A stretch of 64,000 nt of DNA from Myxococcales bacterium UBA1660 (GTDB taxonomy: Bacteria; Myxococcota_A; Polyangia; Polyangiales; Houyiibacteriaceae). The DNA is taken from the NCBI GenBank assembly GCA_002320815.1, contig DCLA01000006.1, forward strand, positions 52,549 through 116,548, read 5' to 3'. The notes beneath the pieces are model-generated. The model was given only the letters and a program-made list of their open reading frames with translations. It had not been told where the DNA came from and did not search any database. Positions 33,826 to 42,427 of the stretch are shown here, one piece after another (the first letter of the stretch is position 1; each line of letters opens with the position of its first letter). A program made the translations under genes and the position numbers.

Positions 33826-36498
33826 ATGAGCACTCTCCGCCGATGGACGTGGATCGTGCCCTTGGTCCTCGGGGGGATCGGCGCGGCCCTGCCCGTGGCC
33901 GCGCAGGAACCGCTCGGCTACCGGGTCGACGCGCGGATCGACGCGGTGGACCGGCTCTTGGTCGTGACCCAGGTCCGAGTCCGGCCGGAGGGCGCGCGCC
34001 GGGTTCGGCTGTGGCTCCACTCGGACCGGCTGGCCGACCCGCCGGCGGCGATGGACGATCTCAGCGCGGGCTGGATCTTCCCCCGGGAGATCGATCGCGC
34101 CCCGGTCACCGTCGACGCGGTGCGGGTGAACGGCGCGGTGGCCCGGTGGGACCGGCGGCTCCCGGAAGGCAGCGAGGGCCGGGACCACAGCGGCAGCGAC
34201 ATCGTGGTGGAGCTGCCCGATCCCACCGCGGCCGAGGTGGTGATCACCCTGCACACGCGCCAGCGGCTCCCCGAGCGCTTCGGGCGCGTGGGCCGCACCG
34301 CCGGCCGGATCGCGCTGCTCGCGCCCTGGTATCCGCTCGTCGTCCGCGACGACACCTGGGCCTTCGAGGTGCCGCACCGGCTCCGCATCGAGGTGCCGGA
34401 CGACCACGTCGTCGCCGGCTTCCCGGTCCGCCAGAGGGACGGCGCCTGGGAGGGGAGCGCCCGGGCGCCCTACCTCCCGCTGGTCGCCATGGAGGAGGAG
34501 CACCGCGAGCACGTCGTGCTCCGCAGCGACGGCCGACCCTTCACGGTGGAGGTCATCGCGCCCTACGCGCTCTACCGGGCGCCGCCGGCCGACGCGGACC
34601 CGCTGCACGGCCTGCGCGACATGGCGCGGGTCGACGTGGTGGCCCACGTGCGCGAGGTCGTCGACGGTGCGCTGCGGACCCTGGCGATGACCGGACGCGA
34701 GCCCGCCCGCCGGACGCTCCGGGTGGTCCTGGCCCCCTCCCGGACGGAGCTGGTGGCCACCGCTCCGGGGCTCGTGTTGATCAGCGACCGCATCGACGAA
34801 CTCGCGCCCCTCGACGACCTCCTCGCGCTCCACGACCGGGCCCTGGTCCGGGCCGTCCTCCGCGCGCTGACCGACGGGGCGAGCGAGCCCACCGGGGACC
34901 GCGACTGGGCCCGGGACCTGCGCGCCGTGCTGCTCGCGGACCTGGACACGCTCCGGCGGGAGGGGAAGCTCACCACCGCGCGGGACTTGATCGACTGGGC
35001 CGGCTTCCACCCCTCCATCGACCAGCTCCTCTACGCCCCGCAGATCGCCTTCGTCGACACCTACTTCGGCACCGTCGCCGAACCCGAGCGTTTCGGCGAG
35101 GACCCCACCCGAGCCCGCCGGCCGCGAGCGCGCGGACGGCGTCTCCTCGAGCACGCTCGGGATCGGCTGGAACCCGGCGCGTTCGACGCGCTCGCCGCCG
35201 GCCTCGTCCGGACCGCCACCCCCGCCCGGCAGCAGCTCGCGACCGCGGGCGTCGACGGGGCGACCCTGGACCGCTGGTTGGCCTCCCCGGGCCTCCCGGT
35301 GAACTATCGCCTCGGGACGCTCCGGAGCGAGCAGGCCGGGGACCACTGGGTCCACCACGTGGAGGTGATCCGCGAAGGCGCCGAGCGGCCGGAGCCGGTC
35401 GAGGTCCGGGTGACCGACCGGAGCGGCCACGTGGCCGACGCGGTGTGGGCCGGCGAGGACGATCACGGCACCGTGACCCTGGAGACGCCCCACGAGCGCG
35501 CCCAGGTGCAGATCGACCCGCGACGGCGTCTCCCCCAGTCCGCGGAGGTCGCCGATGGCCATCCCCTGGCCGACGACGCCGAGGTCCTTCCCTTCCGGCC
35601 CCCGATCATCCAGCAGCTCAACCTCGCGGCCAGCGCGACCGAGGGCAACATCATCGGCGTCCTCGACGTGGTCGTCCGACGTCAGTACGACCTGGAGCAC
35701 ACCTGGGGCCTCAGCTTGCGCACCGGGCCCCGGAACACCGGGGGCGTCATCCGCTACATCCAGCTCCTGGGGCGCAAGCGGGACGGCAACAACCGTATCG
35801 GCGCGCTCAGCGGCGGCCTGACCTTCGACCGGCTCCACGAGGGTTTCTCGGCGAGCGGTGAAGGGGGCTGGCGGAGCGGGATCCTCCTGAGCGCCGGGTA
35901 CAGCACCGTCCGCTACTTCCTCGATCCCCATCGGGGCTCCCGGGTCTTCGGCAATCTGCAGTACGGGCTCGTCCGCCGCGACGGGGGCCGCATCACCCAC
36001 ACCATCGCGCCCTCGCTCCGCGCCGCGGTGGTGATCCCGCTGGGCCTGCGGAACGTGCTGACCCTGGTCGGCGACGTGGCCTGGGTCTTCGGCGATCCGC
36101 TGCCCGGGGAACGCCCGGGGCTCGGCGGCCGCTTCCTGCTCCGGGGGTACCAGTCCGACGAGCTGGTCGGCCAGGGCCGCGTCTTCGTGGTCGCCGAGCA
36201 CCGCTTCACCCCCACCGTCTGGGGCGACCTGGACCTCGACCTCTTCCATCTGGTCTGGGTCCGGCGGATCCAGCTGGCCGTCTTCGCCGGCGCCGGCCTG
36301 GTCTACGACGCCGATGACGGGCGCCGCGTGGCCCCCGGCGCGGAGATCGGCGGCGGTCTTCGCTTCCACTTCGAGTACGGCGGAGTGCAGCCCGGGGTCC
36401 TCTCGGTGGACCTCGCCCGTCCCTTGCTACGGACGGCGCAGGCCCGCGCGTCCCGCGCCCCGGTGACGTTCGTGTTCGGCTTCGAACAGTATTTTTGA
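33826..36498 (+). CDS. Outer-membrane protein: peptidase M1-like N-terminal region fused to Omp85-type barrel
   Basis: An 890-residue exported protein with a signal peptide ending near ALPVAAQ (26). The first about 500 residues resemble the N-terminal beta domain and catalytic region of M1 aminopeptidases (ending GRIALLAPWYPLVV, later LVLISDRIDE), but the HExxH zinc site is not there; the equivalent place reads LHDRALVRAV near His 336. From about 590 the sequence becomes strand-rich and ends like a BamA/TamA-type barrel: RGYQSDELVGQGR near 773, the classic barrel motif, and a terminal Phe (FEQYF) as required for outer-membrane insertion. It probably sits in the outer membrane with the periplasmic domain acting in binding. 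Confidence 0.72.
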   Translation: MSTLRRWTWIVPLVLGGIGAALPVAAQEPLGYRVDARIDAVDRLLVVTQVRVRPEGARRVRLWLHSDRLADPPAAMDDLSAGWIFPREIDRAPVTVDAVRVNGAVARWDRRLPEGSEGRDHSGSDIVVELPDPTAAEVVITLHTRQRLPERFGRVGRTAGRIALLAPWYPLVVRDDTWAFEVPHRLRIEVPDDHVVAGFPVRQRDGAWEGSARAPYLPLVAMEEEHREHVVLRSDGRPFTVEVIAPYALYRAPPADADPLHGLRDMARVDVVAHVREVVDGALRTLAMTGREPARRTLRVVLAPSRTELVATAPGLVLISDRIDELAPLDDLLALHDRALVRAVLRALTDGASEPTGDRDWARDLRAVLLADLDTLRREGKLTTARDLIDWAGFHPSIDQLLYAPQIAFVDTYFGTVAEPERFGEDPTRARRPRARGRRLLEHARDRLEPGAFDALAAGLVRTATPARQQLATAGVDGATLDRWLASPGLPVNYRLGTLRSEQAGDHWVHHVEVIREGAERPEPVEVRVTDRSGHVADAVWAGEDDHGTVTLETPHERAQVQIDPRRRLPQSAEVADGHPLADDAEVLPFRPPIIQQLNLAASATEGNIIGVLDVVVRRQYDLEHTWGLSLRTGPRNTGGVIRYIQLLGRKRDGNNRIGALSGGLTFDRLHEGFSASGEGGWRSGILLSAGYSTVRYFLDPHRGSRVFGNLQYGLVRRDGGRITHTIAPSLRAAVVIPLGLRNVLTLVGDVAWVFGDPLPGERPGLGGRFLLRGYQSDELVGQGRVFVVAEHRFTPTVWGDLDLDLFHLVWVRRIQLAVFAGAGLVYDADDGRRVAPGAEIGGGLRFHFEYGGVQPGVLSVDLARPLLRTAQARASRAPVTFVFGFEQYF

Positions 36499-36538
36499 GG
36501 TTTTCTGCCCAAAATCGGTGACATCCGGTGTCGGCTAC

Positions 36539-36568
36539 TTGACGATCGTGGGGCAAACCAGCCTATAA
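36539..36568 (+). promoter_or_regulatory. Probable sigma-70-type promoter upstream of the patatin gene
   Basis: TTGACG at 36539-36544 and CTATAA at 36563-36568 (18-base spacer), in a markedly AT-richer stretch than the surroundings. It would drive the patatin-like phospholipase gene starting at 36608. Confidence 0.55.
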
Positions 36569-36607
36569 GAACTGCGTTCAGTGGGGGATGGAGATCGGTA
36601 CCACACG

Positions 36608-37525
36608 ATGAGTCGACCCAGATTGGCGTTCGTCGCCTCCGGAGGAGCCACCAAGGGCATCGCGCATTTGGGTGCGCTCAAGGCGATCGAGGAGCTGGGT
36701 CTGCGGCCCGACATCTTCGTCGGCGCGTCCACCGGCGCCATCGTCGCGGCCTTCTGCGCCCAGGGCGTGAAGGCGGACGAGATGGTCGACTGGCTCCGCC
36801 CCTGGCCCACCCGCCGACGCGGCAAGGCCCTGCTCACCTGGCGGCACTTCTTCGGCGCCCCGAACCTCGAGCAGATGGGCAGCCCCGGCTGGCTCACCAG
36901 CGGGATGTTCAGCATCGACCGCTTCCAGCGGCACCTGGCCAAGGCGCTGCCCAAGGACGACTTCCGGCAGCTCGACCGCGAGCTCTACGTCACCGCCACC
37001 GAGATCGACGGCCGAGGCCGCGCGGTCTTCGGGCGCGGCAAGCGCCAGGACGTGCCCATCAGCGAGGCCGTCGCCGCCTCCTGCTGCGTGCCGCTGATGT
37101 TCCGTCCCAAGCGGATCGGCGATCGCTACTACGTCGATGGCGAGCTGACCCGGACCCTGAGCCTCGATCTGGCGGTCGCCGCGGGCGCCGACGTCGTGGT
37201 CATCAGCAACGTCTACCGGCCCCACGTGACCCCGGAGCCGACCAGCATCGCCCACCGCGGGCCCTTCGCCGTGGCGCGGCAGTCGCTGAACATCGTGCTC
37301 AGCGAGAAGGAGCGGCGGGGCATCGACCTGCTGCATCAGACCCACCCGAACGTCACCGTCCTCGACGTGGCGCCGGACCTCGGCGAGTTCTCGTTCACCA
37401 GCCGGCGCGAGGCCCGGAAGCTCCTGCAGCGTGGGTATCGCGAAGCCCTGCGGGTGCTGGCCTCGGCCAAGCGGCGCGGCACCTTCGACTTCGCCAGCAA
37501 CGTCGGCTTCGTCGGCCGCGCCTGA
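36608..37525 (+). CDS. Patatin-like phospholipase
   Basis: A 305-residue protein of the bacterial patatin family. The oxyanion-hole glycine motif (SGGATKGIAHLGAL) near residue 10, the nucleophile Ser in GASTGA near residue 39 and the catalytic Asp in VDGEL (DGG in most members) near residue 178 are present. It is expected to hydrolyse phospholipid acyl chains in the cytoplasm or at the inner membrane. The ATG at 36608 starts the family sequence directly; an in-frame GTG at 36581 would add nine residues. Confidence 0.88.
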   Translation: MSRPRLAFVASGGATKGIAHLGALKAIEELGLRPDIFVGASTGAIVAAFCAQGVKADEMVDWLRPWPTRRRGKALLTWRHFFGAPNLEQMGSPGWLTSGMFSIDRFQRHLAKALPKDDFRQLDRELYVTATEIDGRGRAVFGRGKRQDVPISEAVAASCCVPLMFRPKRIGDRYYVDGELTRTLSLDLAVAAGADVVVISNVYRPHVTPEPTSIAHRGPFAVARQSLNIVLSEKERRGIDLLHQTHPNVTVLDVAPDLGEFSFTSRREARKLLQRGYREALRVLASAKRRGTFDFASNVGFVGRA

Positions 37526-37605
37526 GGCGACGGGTCCCGGCGCGCCCCCGGGTCCCTACCCCGCCTCGCTGACCCGACCGAACCCGAGCGCCCGGCGGCG
37601 GGCGC

Positions 37606-38544
37606 TCAGTCCTCTTCGGTCTGCCGACCGCGGATGGCCCGGCGGGTCAGCTCCCGGAGCTTCGGCCGCGCCTCGCGGGCCAGGGCGCTTCGGGGCCAGC
37701 GGCTGATCAGCCGGCGCAGGGCGGCCCGGGCGGTGTCGATGTCGTCGAGCTCTTCCGCGCAGAGGGCCAGGAGCCAGGTGGCGTCGTCCTGAAGGTCCCG
37801 GTCGATGTTCTGCTCCACCACCTGCCGGGCGTAGACCATGGCCTCGCTCTGCCGGTCCAGGCGCCGCAGGGCCCGGGCCAGGTGGTACTTGACCGAGGGG
37901 ATGTGCGCCGCCTCGTCCCGGAGCCGAATGGCCTCCTGGAAGCGCTCGGCGGCCTCGGCGTAGCGGCCGTTCCGCATCATCTCCAGGCCGTTCTGGTAGG
38001 CGGCGACGCTGAGATCGAGCCGGAACCGGTCGTAGGTGTCGCGGAAGAAGGCCGCCTCGGCCTGGGAGAGCTTCTCGCTGCGGACGTCCTCGTACTGGTC
38101 GACGACCTCCTGGCGGCGCTGCTGCCGGATGAGGTCGTAGAAGGTCCCGGCCTTGGCCTCGGCGCGGGCCCGCTCCTCGGCGCGCCGGGTCTCCTCGGCG
38201 AGCTCCTCCTCGAGATCCTCCACTTGCCGCGAGAGGTGGGTCATCTCGGACTCGATCTCGCGGATCCGCGCGTCCGACGCGAGCTTCAGCCCCGCGAACG
38301 AGATGACGGCCATGACCACCAGGAAGACGCCGCCGTTCCAGTTGAAGCGGCGCTCGTAGCCCGCCTGGCGCTTGGCGATGGACTTCACGTCGGCGCCGAG
38401 CGAGTTGACCAGGTTGTTCGTCTTGATGGTCAGCCCGCGGGACTCGATGATCTCGCGCTTGATCTCACGGATCTCCTCGTCGGCTTCGCGCATGGGATCG
38501 CTGCCGTAGCCCCCGAAGGGCACGCGATCAAGCCATCGCGTCAC
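37606..38544 (-). CDS. Membrane-anchored coiled-coil protein with TPR repeats
   Basis: A 312-residue protein. After a cytoplasmic N-terminal coiled-coil region (about residues 20-65, EEIREIKREIIESRGL), a single transmembrane segment lies at about 70-90 (NGGVFLVVMAVISFAGLKL). The following segment is a long Glu/Arg-rich coiled coil (about 95-140, MTHLSRQVEDLEEELAEE), then TPR-like repeats (GRYAEAAERFQEAIRLRDEA, RQSEAMVYARQVVEQ). It resembles scaffold proteins of the cell envelope; no specific family recognised. Divergent from the lipoprotein at 38638. Confidence 0.75.
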   Translation of the reverse strand: MTRWLDRVPFGGYGSDPMREADEEIREIKREIIESRGLTIKTNNLVNSLGADVKSIAKRQAGYERRFNWNGGVFLVVMAVISFAGLKLASDARIREIESEMTHLSRQVEDLEEELAEETRRAEERARAEAKAGTFYDLIRQQRRQEVVDQYEDVRSEKLSQAEAAFFRDTYDRFRLDLSVAAYQNGLEMMRNGRYAEAAERFQEAIRLRDEAAHIPSVKYHLARALRRLDRQSEAMVYARQVVEQNIDRDLQDDATWLLALCAEELDDIDTARAALRRLISRWPRSALAREARPKLRELTRRAIRGRQTEED

Positions 38545-38570
38545 CGCGCCCGGCCCAGCGCCGTGGCTGG

Positions 38571-38599
38571 TTGACGGCCCCTCGGCCCTCTTCTACAAG
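38571..38599 (+). promoter_or_regulatory. Sigma-70-type promoter of the lipoprotein-efp-epmA unit
   Basis: TTGACG at 38571-38576 and TACAAG at 38594-38599 with a 17-base spacer; predicted start near 38606, about 30 bases before the first gene. Confidence 0.55.
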
Positions 38600-38637
38600 C
38601 GTCGGCGGGTCGGCCTGGCCGGCCCGCGGAATCGCTC

Positions 38638-39039
38638 GTGAATCCTCGCCCGTCCACCAGGCTCCTCTTCGCTGCGCTCGGCTTCGTGATGGCGTGCGCG
38701 GGACCGCTGCGCGCGCCGGTGACCGGCGCCGAGGGCGTCTCGGGGCTGGTCACCGTGGAGCCCATCGAGGGCGGCGAGCAGCTCGTGACCCTCTCCCTGG
38801 AGGCCCTGCCCTTCCCCAGCCACCGGGCCCCGGCGCTCCGGACCTACGTGGTCTGGTTCGCCGAGGAGACCCCGCGGCGGGTCGGCGAGCTGGTCTACGC
38901 GCCCGAGGCCCGGGAGGGCCGGATGCACGCCGAGCACGAGGGCGGGAGATTCCGCATCCTGATCACCGCGGAGCGGAGCGCCGAGGTGGCCACGCCGAGC
39001 GAGTACGTCGTCGTCGACCAGTGGGTCGGCGAGGGCTGA
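38638..39039 (+). CDS. Small lipoprotein, unknown function
   Basis: A 133-residue protein starting with GTG. The signal (RLLFAALGFVMAC) has a lipobox-like VMAC. The mature domain is short, beta-rich and without Cys; no family recognised. It is the first gene after a good promoter and precedes efp by 32 bases, so the two are probably co-transcribed. Confidence 0.65.
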   Translation: MNPRPSTRLLFAALGFVMACAGPLRAPVTGAEGVSGLVTVEPIEGGEQLVTLSLEALPFPSHRAPALRTYVVWFAEETPRRVGELVYAPEAREGRMHAEHEGGRFRILITAERSAEVATPSEYVVVDQWVGEG

Positions 39040-39071
39040 GAGCACCCAGAAGGAACCAACGGAGCCGACCC

Positions 39072-39635
39072 ATGGCAGACACCACCGACATCAAGAAGGG
39101 CTACAAGATGCTCATCGACCGGACGCCCTACGTCGTGGTCGATTACCAGTTCGTGAAGCCCGGCAAGGGCCAGGCCTTCTACCGCACCAAGCTCAAGAAC
39201 ATGGTCACCGGCGCCGTCCTGGACCGGACCTTCAAGAGCGGTGAGAAGGTCGAGAAGGCCGACACCGAAGAGCGCGCGATGCAGTACCTCTACCAGGAGG
39301 GCGAGCAGTACGTGTTCATGGACAACGAGACCTACGACCAGATGCGCCTCACCGGTGACCTCCTGGGCGAGGCGGTCTACTTCCTCTTGGACAACATGAA
39401 CATCGACGTGATGCTCTTCGAAGGGCGTCCCATCGGCATCACCCCGCCCACCTTCGTCGAGCTCGACGTCGTCGAGACCGAACCCGGCTTCAAGGGCGAC
39501 ACCAGCTCCAACACCACCAAGCCGGCCACCCTGCAGACCGGCCTGACGGTCAACGTCCCCCTCTTCGTCGAGGTGGGCGACAAGCTGAAGGTCGACACGC
39601 GCACCGGCGACTACGTCGAGCGCGTCAAGGTCTGA
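39072..39635 (+). CDS. efp: Elongation factor P
   Basis: A 187-residue EF-P of standard length, starting MADTTDIKKGYKML. The loop YQFVKPGKGQAF places Lys 32 at the position that enters the ribosomal peptidyl-transferase centre (Lys 34 in E. coli) and is post-translationally modified with beta-lysine when EpmA is present. The C terminus ends with TGDYVERVKV. EF-P relieves stalling at polyproline sequences, frequent in the Pro-rich proteins here. The modifying enzyme candidate is the next gene. Confidence 0.97.
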   Translation: MADTTDIKKGYKMLIDRTPYVVVDYQFVKPGKGQAFYRTKLKNMVTGAVLDRTFKSGEKVEKADTEERAMQYLYQEGEQYVFMDNETYDQMRLTGDLLGEAVYFLLDNMNIDVMLFEGRPIGITPPTFVELDVVETEPGFKGDTSSNTTKPATLQTGLTVNVPLFVEVGDKLKVDTRTGDYVERVKV

Positions 39636-39699
39636 CGCCCTGTCCGAGAGCCCGCGCTATCCCATCGAGATCGTCCGCAGACTGCGGCCGCCGGCGCCC

Positions 39700-40851
39700 G
39701 TGCGCTTCGGCGGCCGCGTCCTGCTGACCGCCGAGGGCCGAGCGCGGGTCCAGGACGTCACCGGGACCCTCGACGTCAGCTGCCCGGCGCCCCCGATGGG
39801 CGCCTGGGTCCTGGTCGACGGCGAGTGGAACGGCGTGGAAGTGGTGGGCACCTGCGAGGTGCTCACCGCGCCCCACGGCCCCTTCCCCCGGCCCGGCGGG
39901 GATTGGCCCAGCTTCCAGGACCACGGCGGCCGGCGCCTCGAGCTCCTGCGTCAGCGGGCTCTGGGTCGGCGCGCGGTCCGCGATTTCTTCGATCAGCGCG
40001 CCTTCCTCGAGGTGGAGACCCCCGCGGCGGTCCCCTCGCCCGGGCTGGACCTGCACCTCGACGCCTTCCCGGTCGCGGGGGCGAACCCGCCACGCTGGCT
40101 GATCACCAGCCCCGAATACCAGATGAAGCGCATCCTGGCCGGGGGCGCCCAGCGCATCTATCAGCTCTGCAAGTGCTGGCGCCGCGAAGAGCTCGGAGCA
40201 CACCACGAGCCCGAGTTCACCATGCTCGAGTGGTACCGCACCTACGCGGGCTCCGAGGAGGTGATGCGGGACACGGAGCAGCTCGTGGCCCATGTGGCGC
40301 GCGCCCTCCGCGATGGCTCGACGATCATCCCCGGCAAGGACGCCCCCATCGACGTGGCGCCGCCCTGGCAGCGGCTCACCGTCGCCGAGGCCTTTCGGGT
40401 CTTCGCCGACGTCGAGGTGAAGGACGTGCTCCCGGACGAGGAGCGCTTCTTCCGCATCCTGGTCGACGCGGTGGAACCCCAGCTCGGCCGCGTGCGGCCG
40501 GTCTTCTTGACCCATTGGCCGGCCACCATGGCGTCGCTCGCGCGACTCCATCCCGACGACCCCAGCGTCTGCGACCGCTTCGAGGGCTACCTGGGCGGCA
40601 TCGAGCTCTGCAACGGCTTCGGCGAGCTGGTCGACCCGGTCGAACAGCGTCGTCGGCTGGAGCGGGACCAGCGCGACCGGGAGGCGGCGGGGAAGATCGC
40701 CTACCCCATCGACGAGCGCTTCATCGGCGCCCTCGAGGAGGGCATCCCGCCCTCGGGCGGGAACGCGCTGGGCTTCGACCGCCTCATGATGTTGGTCACC
40801 GGCGCGGAGACCATCGCCGACGGGATGGCCATCCCGTCCGCGCGGCTCTGA
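39700..40851 (+). CDS. epmA: EpmA/GenX-type lysyl-tRNA-synthetase-like EF-P lysylase with N-terminal extension
   Basis: A 383-residue class II synthetase core: FFDQRAFLEVETPA, SPEYQMKRILAGG, RIYQLCKCWRREELGAHHEPEFTMLEWYR, GGIELCNGFGELVDP and GGNALGFDRLMMLV. There is no complete tRNA anticodon-binding domain, fitting EpmA, which ligates (R)-beta-lysine to EF-P. An unusual feature is an extra stretch of about 75 residues (RFGGRVLLTAEGRARVQ onward) of OB-fold character that E. coli EpmA lacks. GTG 39700 is the only plausible start; no ATG lies between it and the efp stop. It sits 64 bases after efp. The lysine aminomutase partner (EpmB) is not in the window. Confidence 0.85.
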   Translation: MRFGGRVLLTAEGRARVQDVTGTLDVSCPAPPMGAWVLVDGEWNGVEVVGTCEVLTAPHGPFPRPGGDWPSFQDHGGRRLELLRQRALGRRAVRDFFDQRAFLEVETPAAVPSPGLDLHLDAFPVAGANPPRWLITSPEYQMKRILAGGAQRIYQLCKCWRREELGAHHEPEFTMLEWYRTYAGSEEVMRDTEQLVAHVARALRDGSTIIPGKDAPIDVAPPWQRLTVAEAFRVFADVEVKDVLPDEERFFRILVDAVEPQLGRVRPVFLTHWPATMASLARLHPDDPSVCDRFEGYLGGIELCNGFGELVDPVEQRRRLERDQRDREAAGKIAYPIDERFIGALEEGIPPSGGNALGFDRLMMLVTGAETIADGMAIPSARL

Positions 40852-40854
40852 GGC

Positions 40855-42329
40855 TCACTCGGTCCAGCCGACCCGGACGACGAAGTCCCGGTCGCCTCGG
40901 GAGGGCGCCTTCAGGACCTCGATGTCGCGGACCCGCGCGCCGGAGAGCTCCACCACGGCCCGCGCCCAGCCTTGGAGGAGCAGCTCGTGGACCAGGGGGA
41001 CGAATTCGTACCCGTGGATCTGCACCTCGACCTCCTGCGACCCGATGGCCTCGACCTCGACCTCACCGAAGTCGAAGTAGCGGGTCCACGAGGTCTTCGC
41101 GCTGCGGAACGAGCGGTGGACGTCGCCGGGGTAGATGAAGCGCGAGTGGACGCCGGTGAGCAAGGCGTCGGCCGCGAGGCGGCCCATCTTGATGGCCGCC
41201 CGCTCGGTGCCTCCCATGACCCGCTCGTGCAGCATCTCGGTCAGCCAGACGAAGCGCTCGTAGGGATACCAGCCGGACACCAGCACTCGCTGGTCCAACC
41301 ACGACCGCTCCTCCGGGGTGAGGTCCAGCTCGAGCCCGGAGCGCATGGCGAGCTTCAGGGTCTTGAGGGTCTCCAGGAAGGCCGCGCCCCGCGCCCGGCG
41401 ACCGGTGCGCGCGGACTCCATCGGGGTGACCACGCGCGGCGTCTGCGGTCGGGGCCGCACCGCCGAGTCGTCCGGCGATCCGACCTGCCCCACGGGCGGC
41501 AGCGTGGCGCGCACCAGCGGCCGGAGCCGCTCGAGGAGCCGGCTCGCGGTCGCCGGCCGGGCGAGCGGATCGAAGGCCAGGCACTCGTGGACCAGATCCA
41601 CGAGCGCCTGGTCGAGCCCGCTGACCCGCTCGTCCAAGGGCTGGTAGCGACCGGCGGCGAGGTTCCCCAGGGTCCGCAGCGGCGTGTCGCCTTTGAAGGG
41701 CCGCTCCCCGGTGCAGAGCTCGTAGAGGATCACCCCCATCGAGAACACGTCGGCGGTGGGCAACACGGCGCGCGCGCTGTGGGCCTGCTCCGGGCTGATG
41801 TAGTCGATGCTCCCCACGATGACGCCGGTCTGGGTGAGCACGCCGGAGCTCATGTCGCGGACGATGCCGAAGTCGAGGAGCTTCACCTGCCGCTCCCCGC
41901 TCGGGCCCGTGGCGACGTAGATGTTGTCCGGCTTCAGGTCGCGATGGACGTACCCGGCGGCGTGGACCGCCGCGGCCCCTCGAGCGCGCCGACGACCACC
42001 GCCAGCCGGTGCTGCAGGGAGGTCCCGGCCCCCATGAGGTCCCGGAGGCTCTCGCCGTGGAGGAGCTCCATGACGAGCACCATGCGGCCGTCGTCGTCGA
42101 TGAAGGCGTCGTAGACCTGCGCGATCCCGGGGTGGTCGATCTGCTGGGGAGCGCGGGCTTCGCGCTCGAAGCGTTCCCGCGCGTCCGGATCGAAGAGCGC
42201 GTCCTCGCGGATGACCTTGATGGCGCAGACGCGGTCGTCCAGCACGTCGCGGCCGGCGAAGACGGTCCCCATACCGCCTCGACCGATCTCTTCTTGGAGC
42301 TCGTAGCGGCCCCGGACGCGCGTGGACAT
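40855..42329 (-). pseudogene. Ser/Thr protein kinase interrupted by a -1 frameshift
   Basis: A typical myxobacterial kinase split in two frames. The 5' part (from ATG 42329; MSTRVRGRYELQEEIGRGG) has the Gly-rich loop, the Lys in CAIKVI and MELLHGESLRDLM. After ...VVVGALEG the frame shifts: the other frame carries AAVHAAGYVHRDLKPDN, KLLDFGIVRDM and SPEQAH, and continues to the stop at 40855. Inserting one base in the run around 41971-41980 restores a continuous kinase of about 490 residues. The C-terminal region beyond the kinase domain is a roughly 190-residue domain with LVSGWYPYERFVWLTEMLHERVMGG that I do not recognise with certainty. It may be a true mutation or a sequencing error. Confidence 0.75.
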
Positions 42330-42427
42330 TCCACCATCATGCACCGCAACGCGCGTCCACCCAAGGGTCGCCGCGAAGGATCGGCGGGGGCCGACGGGCG
42401 CCCCCGGACCCCGACGCCACCCCCGCG

